Origin: Bifidobacteriaceae bacterium
GTDB taxonomy: Bacteria > Actinomycetota > Actinomycetes > Actinomycetales > WQXJ01
Length of the DNA stretch: 36,339 bases
Direction: 5' to 3'
NCBI GenBank assembly: GCA_031266115.1
Contig: JAISBQ010000253.1
Location: forward strand, 1 to 36,339
In this document: piece after piece, positions 26,822 to 35,800 of the stretch
Numbering within the stretch: position 1 is the stretch's first letter
How the letters are laid out: every line of letters begins with the position of its first letter
The notes under the pieces: model-generated
What the model was told of the DNA's origin: nothing
Databases searched by the model: none
The model's input: only the letters and a program-made list of their open reading frames with translations
Position numbers and translations under genes: made by a program

Positions 26822-26849
26822 AGTCTACTCGACCAGACCAACCAGACCA
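26822..26849 (-). promoter_or_regulatory. Leaderless -10 box TAGACT plus exact 9-bp tandem repeat (TGGTCTGGT x2), candidate operator
   Basis: Minus strand TGGTCTGGTTGGTCTGGTCGAGTAGACTGACCGG-ATG; TAGACT at 26822-26827 with a 6-nt spacer to the ATG; repeats at 26832-26840 and 26841-26849. Confidence 0.5.
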
Positions 26850-26887
26850 CTCCCCTCGACCCGCGGCCCACAGGCCGTGCGGCCCGG

Positions 26888-29800
26888 CTACCTGACCGTG
26901 ACCCGCGTGGTGGTGGCTCTTGTGCCCGCGGCCTTGACGGTGACGGTGGCCTTACCCTTCGTCAGGGCGACGATCCGGCCTGTCTTGTCGACCCGCAGGA
27001 CTGAGGGATTGCTGGACTTGAAGGTGGGGGTGACGCCAGTGGCGGTTGTCGGCGTCAACCGCACAGCGATGCGGGCGGTCTCGCCTACCGTGAGCTTGCT
27101 CTTGCCTGCCGGGACGGCCGCGTGCAGCGCGATCAGCTTCTTGGCTCGCGGGACCACGGTGACCTTGATCGCCGCGGTCTTGCCGTTGCCGGACCGGACG
27201 GTGATCACGGCCTTGGCGGGACGCGTCACCTTCGCGGCCTTGACAATGCCACTCGCGGACACGGTGGCAACCTTCGGCCTGGAGGACACGAACGTCAGCT
27301 TGGCGTCGGTCGGACTGGCCAAGGCACCTCGACCGACTGCCACCACGGCCGGACGCAGAGTCTTGCCGGATTGGATGTAGACCCTGCTCCCGCTGGTGCG
27401 CAGCGCGCCCACCGCGCGCACAGCCTGGATGGCGACGCGCGCCCGGACGCCGGACCCGTCGGTAGCGATCGCCCGGACCACGACCCGGCCTTCGGCTCCA
27501 GTAAACGTCACGAACCCAGAAGCATCGACGCTGGCCGGTCCGGCGAGGATCGTCCAACTGACGCCGGTCACCGTCGCATTCGCGGGACTGACCTGTGCCG
27601 TCAGGCTCAAGCCGGCGCCGCCGCCGCGGGGAACCTCCCAGACGGTGGGCGCCCCGAGGATGGAGATGGCTGCAACAAGCTGGGAGGGCTGATCCTCCGG
27701 CACCAGGGCGTCCCCGGCGCCTTGCCGGTCCTCGTCGATTCTCCCGGGCAGGTCCGGTTCTGGGCGATTCTGGCGTCCCGGATCCTCATCGCCCGGCCGG
27801 TCCGTATCCTCGTCGCCCGGCCGGTCTGGGTCGTCACCGCCATCGGGTATGGCGATCCACTTGGCGTACACCGTCAACGGTGCGCTCACTCGCGTCTGAG
27901 CGAAGTCGAACAGCGTGGTCAAAGCGCTGTCCGCGAACCAGCCGGCGAACACGAACCCAGCATGGGTGGGATCGGCCGGCCGAGTGACCAAGGCGTTGAG
28001 GCTCGTGGCGACCTGGGTACTGTCACCGTTAGCGCCCAGGTCAAACGTCACCTGGACCGGATCGGCGCCATGCCACAGGGCACACAGGTCTCCGTCTTCA
28101 GTGAACCTCGCGTCGGGGGCGAGTGCTGGCGCACCTTGACCACCCGGGCACAGCGCCCAGCCGTCAAAGATGACCCCGACTCCGACCAGGATCGGCAACT
28201 CCACACGCCCGTTGTAGGCCGCGGTCATCGCTGCGCCAGGTGGCATCCCCGTGACCACCTCGCGGCCACCCGCGTCCAGTCGGAGCTGGACCGGCCCTCG
28301 GTCTTCCCACTGGGCGTACAGCGTCAGGGTTGCCCCAGTCGTCTCGATTCGCGTTGATGCCAGGTCGACGATGGCGCCCCCCGCCACCGCCGGCGACCAG
28401 CCGGCGAACGCGTGGGCGGTCGCGACGGGCTCGGTCACCAGATCGGTGTCGAGATACCCCGATAGCGGCACGGTCTGGGCGGCTGGCAGGCCCTCGGCGT
28501 CGTCGACCTGTCCCGCCGCGAATGCCACCTCGACCACCGTGAGGGCCTCGTCCCACTGCGCGGCGAGGACAACCGGCTCGGTCAGCCGGGTGAGCCCCGG
28601 CACGACCGGCCCGTCCGGGCCGAGCCAACCGGCGAATCGGTGACCCACCACGGTCGGGTCGGGGATGTCGGCGGGAAGGACCGCGTTGTAGGGCAGGGCT
28701 TCGATCGCGTCCGGCCAGGGCGAGCCCGGCGCGAACTCAGCTGGCTCACCGCCCACCGTGCCCGCAGCGAAGGTCACGGTGACCGGGTCGGCCGCTTCCC
28801 AACCGGCGTAGACGGTGGTCGGACCGGTGATCGCTCTGGGCTCCATGTCGCCAGCGAAGGCGAAAGGGATCTCAGCCTCGGCCTCGCGGTACCACCCGGT
28901 GAAGCGCCAGCCTTGGGCCGCGGGAACGGCTTCAGGCATCGCGGCGGGCGTGTCATAGACCACGTGGATGTCGCCTGGCCCTGTCCCTGTCACGGCCGTG
29001 GCGCCATCGGGCACGTTGGTGTCGAACACCACGAGCTGGGCGGGCATGGCCGTCCACCGTCCATAGAGCGTCATGGTGTCCGGCCCATTCGCCCGCAGCG
29101 CGGCCCGATCCTCGATCGGACCGTCCGGTGTCAGGCTCCATCCGTCGAACCGGTATCCAGGTGCACGGGGTTCGGCCGCCGCAGCTGAGTCCAGCGTGTC
29201 GTTGAGCGGGACCGACGCCGGCTCGGGCAGACCACTCGCACCGTCGATCCCAGCGTCGAACTCGACCTGGACGACGGCTGGCGCCGGGTCCCACTGGGCG
29301 GTCGCCGTGGTGTCCTGCCGCAGCCGCGTCACGCCTGGCGTCACGGGCCGCGCGCCGTCGGTCCAGCCGGTGAACCGGTGTCCGATGGCGGCGGGAACCG
29401 CGGTCAGACTCGGCAGCACCGCGTCATAACGGAGCGATGCGACGGCAGCTGGCATTGTGCCCGGCACCACGCGTGCGGCCTCGGCGCCTACCTCACCTGG
29501 TGCGAAAGTGACCGCGATCGCTGGCCGGGTCTCCCACGCGGCAAAGGCCGAGACCGCCGTGGTGTGACGGATCGCCGCCGGCATGCCAAAGAAGGCAAAG
29601 GCGGCTCCACCAGCCGGGGCGGTGTACCAGCCGGTAAACGCATGACCCTCCCATCCGGGCTCTGTTCCCACCGGGGCCGGTACATAGCTGTTGTACGGGA
29701 TGTGGACGATGGCGGGCACGGTGCCGTCGATCGCCTCGCCACCATCGGGGATATTCGCGAGGAAGGAGACGGGGATGCCTGCCATCTTCCGCCATCCGGC

Positions 29801-32800
29801 CTGCAGCGTGATGGGCTCGATGACCGGCGTGGAGTCGAAACTATAGGTCGGGCCGTCCGAAGCCTGGGTGTACCAGCCGGTAAAACGCCATCCTTCGGCG
29901 GCCGGGTCGACCTCGGGCCGCTCGGCGGTGCGGCCCCGCGGCACGATCTGCGCGGCCGGGTCGGCGCCCTGGAACACCGCATCCGGCCCGGTCAGACCCT
30001 CCGGGTCGAGCCTCAGGTCGAACGCGACCTGGCTGGTGGGCGCGTCACCCCACGCGGCATGGAGCGTGATGTTCTCATCGGAGCGCACCGGAGCGAGGAA
30101 ATCGAAGGGGTCGGCGTCCGGTCCTGGCGCTGGCGAGGTGTACCACCCCAAGAACTCCTTGAAGCCCGAAGACTCCACCGGTGTTGTCTGTGGTGGTAGA
30201 ACAGTTGTACCATAGATCACATGCGAATAGTCATGCGGCATCGTGCCATGAATGGTCGTATATCCGTTGGCATCAAAGTTGATGGTCACGGCCGGCTTGA
30301 CCGTCCACTGGGCGTAGACGGTGGCGCTGGCCACGACCGGCGCCGCGAAATCGACGGGGATCGCCGCGTCGGGAGAAGAACTCCATCCGGCAAACAGAGC
30401 GCCGGTCGCCTCGGGCGGTGGTGGCGCGGTCGTGGTCTCGCCTTCCAAGATGGTCTCGGCCACGGGGAAGGTGTCGCCTTGAACGGCCACCCCGAGGGGC
30501 GCGTTCGGGAGATACGTGAAGGTGAAGCGCTGCAACTCCGCCCAGTTCGCATACAGGGTCAACTCGCCGGCGCCCACCCGTGCCACGTCGAACTGGAACG
30601 GCTCGGTCCCGGCCGTGTCGGTGGACCAATACGTGAACCGGTAGCCCGCCAGCGTCGGGAGCTGGGCCGGGAGGGGCACCAGATCATGGATTTTCGCGTC
30701 GACGATGTCGGCGGGCAGGTTCGCGGCCGGCGTCACCACTGGCTCGTTGCCGACGAACCTCACGCGAACAGGGTCCAGCGCCCGCCACCGTGCGTGCAGC
30801 GTCACGGTCCCGGCCCCGGTGACACGCCATGTCGCGAAGTCGACGGGCGGGACGTCATCGTCGGAGCGGGCGTACCAGCCCAGGAACTCGAACCCGGCCG
30901 CACCCGGCGAACCGGGATCCGCCAGCCGTGCCGCATAGGCGACACCGCTGATGGGTCTCAGTGCGTCCGTATAGGGGGACACCGCACCCACGTCGAACGC
31001 CACCGTGACCGGAGCCATGGCCGTCCACGCACCGAAGGCGAACGTGTCCGCCGTGACCCGGTCATTGTCGAAGTCGAACGGCGTGGTCAGCTCGCTGGTG
31101 GTGTACCAGCCGTCGAACCGATATCCGGGCACTACCGGATCGGCCGGACGCGGCACCAGGTCGTGGTAGCGGACCGTGGCCGGTTCGGGGACGGTGCCAG
31201 GTTCCAGCGTCGTTCCGGCCGGCTTCTTGGCGTTGAAGCCGACTTGGAGATCATCCATGGGCTCCCATTGGGCATACACCACCTGAGGATCGACCGTCAG
31301 GCGGCTCACCCCGGGGGTGACCAGCGCGCCGCCTTGCCGGGCCGTGAACCAGCCCAGCCACCGGTAGCCGGGAGCGACCGGCACAGCCAGACCGGTCGGC
31401 AGGAGCGACGCGTAAGGCGCGGTCAGGCCCGGTGGGATGGTCCCAGCCACGGCGTTGGTGTCGGTCGGGGTGTTGGCGTCGAACGCGACCGAGACCTCCG
31501 CCATCGGCGTCCAGGTCGCCACGAGGGTGACATCCTCGGTCAGCCGGGTGGCGGCGAAGTCGAAGGGTTCGCCGTCCACCTTCCACCCGGCGAAGGCGAA
31601 GCCCAAGGCGACCGGCACCTGGGTGGGTTCGGCGACGTGGGCGTTGAAGTCGATGGCCACTGAGGGCGGCGGCATTGTCCCGGTGACCGTTGGGGCGACG
31701 CCTGGCGCGAACGTGACCGTCACGGGCTCGTGAGCCTGCCAGGCTGCGTACAGGGTCTGGTCCGCGCTCACCCGGGTGACCCCGGGAAGGAAGCGCTCGC
31801 CCTCGCCGCCGGGGGCCGTGAACCAGCCAGCGAAGGCCTGACCGGGCACAATCGGTTGGCGCAGCGACACGGGCAGCACCTCGTTGTAGGCGAGAGCCGC
31901 GATCGCCTCGGGCATAGTGCCATCCACCGCTCCCCCGGCAATCCCTGCCGAGAACTGCACCGCGAGGGGGCCGCGGGCCTGCCACTGGGCGTACAGGGTG
32001 GTCGCCTCACGCAGTCGGGTGATGCCGGGCTCCACCGCGTCCCCACCCGCCGATGCCGTGAACCAGCCGGTGAAGACGTAACCGACCGCGAGGGGAACCG
32101 ACAGGTCGGTGGGCATGAGTTGGTCGTAGTCGACCGTCAGCGGGCCCGTGGGGCAGGTCCCGGGAACCACCTGTCTCGACCCCGTCGCCTGGCACTCGAA
32201 ACCGATCTCGAAGTTGGGCTTGGCGTCCCACCGTGCGTAGAGAGTGAGGACTGTCTCATCCGCATCGGTGGACACACGGGTGGTTCCCGGGATGTACTGC
32301 TCGCCGCCATCCGCGGCCGAGTACCAGCCGGTGAACTGGTATCCGACCAGCACCGGGACTGGTAGGTCCCCGGGCAGCAGCGCGTTCAGGGCGAGGGGCA
32401 TGTCGGTGGGCACGGTGCCGGCCACCGGCGTTCCCTCCGGAGTGTTGGCATCGAACCGGACACTGACCGGGGCCGCGCCAGTCCAGGTCGGGACCAGGGT
32501 GATGTCGGTCCACACCCTGGTGACGCCGGGGGTGAAGGCCACCTCGGCATCGGCCTGGCGCCACCCGGCGAACCGGTGGCCGATGGCGGCCGGAGAGGCG
32601 AAGTTCGCCGGCAACGGCGCGGAATAGGCGAGTGCCGGGATGGCGGGCGGCATGGACCCCGGAACCAGCGGGGATTCGTCATCGGGCGCCACGGGTGAGA
32701 ACGAGACCGCGACCGTCCGCGAGGCCGGCTCCCATTGGGCGTGGAGGGTCAGGTTCCCGGTCACGTGAGTGGTTCCTGGCGTGTACCGGTTGCCGCCGGT

Positions 32801-35800
32801 GGGCGCGTCAAACCAGCCGGAGAACCGGTATCCCCCCGAGCCGTCCGCGGCGATGGCGACGGGGTCGCTGACACCGATCGCCGGCAGGACGGCGTCGTAG
32901 GCCAGATCGACGATTCTGGCGGGCATCTCGAAGGCTTCGGCACCCGGCGGGACGTTGGCGTCGAACTCCACGGTGGAGGGAGCGACGGCCTCCCACCCGG
33001 CGTAGACGTGGATGTCCGCACCCGGGTCGGGGATCCTCACGGTTCCTAGGGCTATCTGGTCTTCGCATGCGGTCTGGGAGGAGCAGGTGGTGTACCAACC
33101 GGTGAAGGCGAAGCCCTCGCGGGCTATCTGGGTCTCCGCCGCCGCCGTCAGGTCGGAGACCCGAAGGTCCTGGTTGTTGGCCGGCACCGAGCGGAGGGTA
33201 GGGTCGTCGGCCGCGTTGGCGTGGTAGACCACCCGATAGCGTTCGGGATCGGCCTGCCATTGGGCGTGGAGGGTCGTGGCAGCGGTCAGGCGGAAGGCGT
33301 CTGGACCTGAGAAGGACACGAGCTCGCCGAGGCCCGCCGAGTCGAAGTACCAGCCGATGAACCCGTAGCCGGGCCGGACAATCTGGCTGTCCGGGGGAAC
33401 CAGGGCCGCTGCGTAGGCCAGGCCCTGGTTGTTGGCCGGGACGCCCGCGGCACGGGCCTCGTCATCGTCGTTTGGGTCCCAGGTGACCGAGTACGTGGCC
33501 ACGATCCGCTCCCACTGGGCGTACAGGGTCACGACCACTATGTCGGCGTCGGTAGATACGCGTGTGGTTCCCGGGATGTACTCAGTGCCGCCTTCGGGGG
33601 CGGAATACCATCCGGTGAACCGATAGCCCACGAGGATCGGGGACTGGATTCCTGCCGGCAGTAGAGCGTTCAGTACCTGGGTGGTGGGGGTGTCGGGCAT
33701 GGTGCCGGGAACCACCTGAGTTCCCAGTCCCGACGGCTCGTTCGCGTCGAACTGGACTTGGACAAGGGCCGCCTCGGTCCACACGGGCTTCAGGACGATG
33801 TCGGCGTTGATGCGGGTCACACCAGGGATCACAGCGGTGTCCGGGTCCGCGGCGTCACACCAGCCCGCGAACCGGTGACCCTCCGCGACCGGGCTCGCCA
33901 GGTCCGCGGGGAGGACCGCGGAATACGCCAACGCCGGGATCGGTTCCGGCATGGTGTCTGGCACCAGCGGAGAGCTTGGACCTGGGGTCGGGTCTTCGAC
34001 AAAGGTCACCGCGACCGTCAGGGATTCCGCGCTCCACCGGGCATGCAGGGTGGTGTTCTGGGTGACGCGGGTAGTCCCGGGCGCATATTCCACGCCGGCG
34101 GTCGGGTCGGTGTACCAGCCGCCGAACTCATATCCGCCGCTCGCATCGGTAGCCAACGCGACGGGGGTGAGGGTCTCGGGCATGGTCGCGTCGTAGGCGA
34201 GACCGGCGATGGTTTGCGGCATGCCGGTCACCTCGGAATTGGCCGGGGTGTTCGGGGCGAACTCGATCTGGACCGGGTTCTCGACCACCCATTTCGCATA
34301 CACGTCGATGTCCGCGCCTGGATCGGGAATCCTCACGGTTCCTAGAGCCACCGGATCCGCACATTCGGTCTGCGACGTACAGGTTGCGTACCAGCCGTCA
34401 AACCGATATCCCTCGCGTGCGATCAAGGAGTCTGGTGCAGCGGTCAGCTCCGACACTTTCACGTCCTGGTTGTTGATCGGGGTATCCCTGACAGTGGAAT
34501 CCTCCCCAGCGTTCGCGTGATAGACCACCTCGTAAGAGCGCGCGTTCTCGGTCCACTTCGCATGCAAGGTCACGTTCTGGCCGGGAGAGGGAACCCGGTC
34601 TGTCGGGTCGAATTCTCCGGCGCACACGGTCTGTGACTCACACTCATACCACCAGCCGCGAAATTCGTATCCCACTCGCCCAATCGTTGACGATGCCGCG
34701 CCAATAGTGTCGGAGACACGCAAATCCTTGGTGATGGGGACGCCGAACACGTTCTCATCGTCCCCCGCGTTCGGATCAAACGTGACCGTGTAATTCGACC
34801 CGTCGAGTATCCAGCGCGCATGCACGGTGACATCCTGGCCAGGATCGGGAACCCGGTCGGTCGCATGGAACTCGCCTGTGCACTGGGACTCCGATCCGCA
34901 TGAATACCACCAGCCATCAAACACGAAGCCGGGACGCACCGGGGTCGAGTCTGGCTCCCCTATCGGCTCGGAGACCGCCAACGTCTTGCTTTCCGGCACT
35001 CCCACCACGTCCGGATCGCCCCCAGCATTGGGGTCAAAGGTCACGGTGTAAGGCGTCGAATCCTGAGTCCATGCCGCATGGAGAGTCGTGTTCCCTGATA
35101 TCCGGGTCTGGTCGGAGCCCGCGAACACCACACGGGTCCCAGTCCCGCCCTCGCCGGTCCACCAGCCGGTGAACTGGTAGCCCTGGCGGAGGATCTGGGT
35201 GTCCGGGGATGCTAGCGGGGCCGCATAGTACAGGTCCTGGTTGTTGGTCGGGATATTCACGGCCCGGGATGCGCTGTCGTCGTTGGGGTTCCAGGTGATC
35301 GAATAGGTGGTCGTGTCCACGGTCCAGTGCGCATAGACCGGGGAGGCGATAATGCGGGTTCCGGAAGGTCCGAACGTGACCTGGTTTCCACCATCAGTGG
35401 CCGTGTACCAGCCGGTGAACCGGTAGCCGGTCCCGGTGTAGGCGTCCACGAGCGGGTCTGGGGTGGGTGGGGTGAGGACCTGGGCGTTGTAGGGCAGATC
35501 ATCGATCTGGTCCGGGACCGTACCGTTGACCACCGTCCCATCACCGGCGGGTGGGTTCGGATCGAAAACCAGATCGATGGCAGGCATGGGGGTCCAGGTG
35601 GCGACCAGAGCGATAGTCCTGGCGTCCGTGGTCGTGAACTTGTCCATGGTCAACCGGTCCACCAGCGGATCGAACCGTGCACCATTGATGGTCTGATCCT
35701 GGGAGTTGATAGTCCATCCGTCAAACCGGTAGCCCTCCACGATCGGGCTGGTCGGGGTGATCCGGGTGTTATAGATCTGGTTGGTCAACGTCCCGGGCAC

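Noticed and set aside
27122-32365. Plus-strand ORFs inside the giant gene (27122-28357, 29378-30199, 30221-31663, 31730-32365)
   Set aside because: Antisense to a clearly repetitive coding frame; no recognisable domains.
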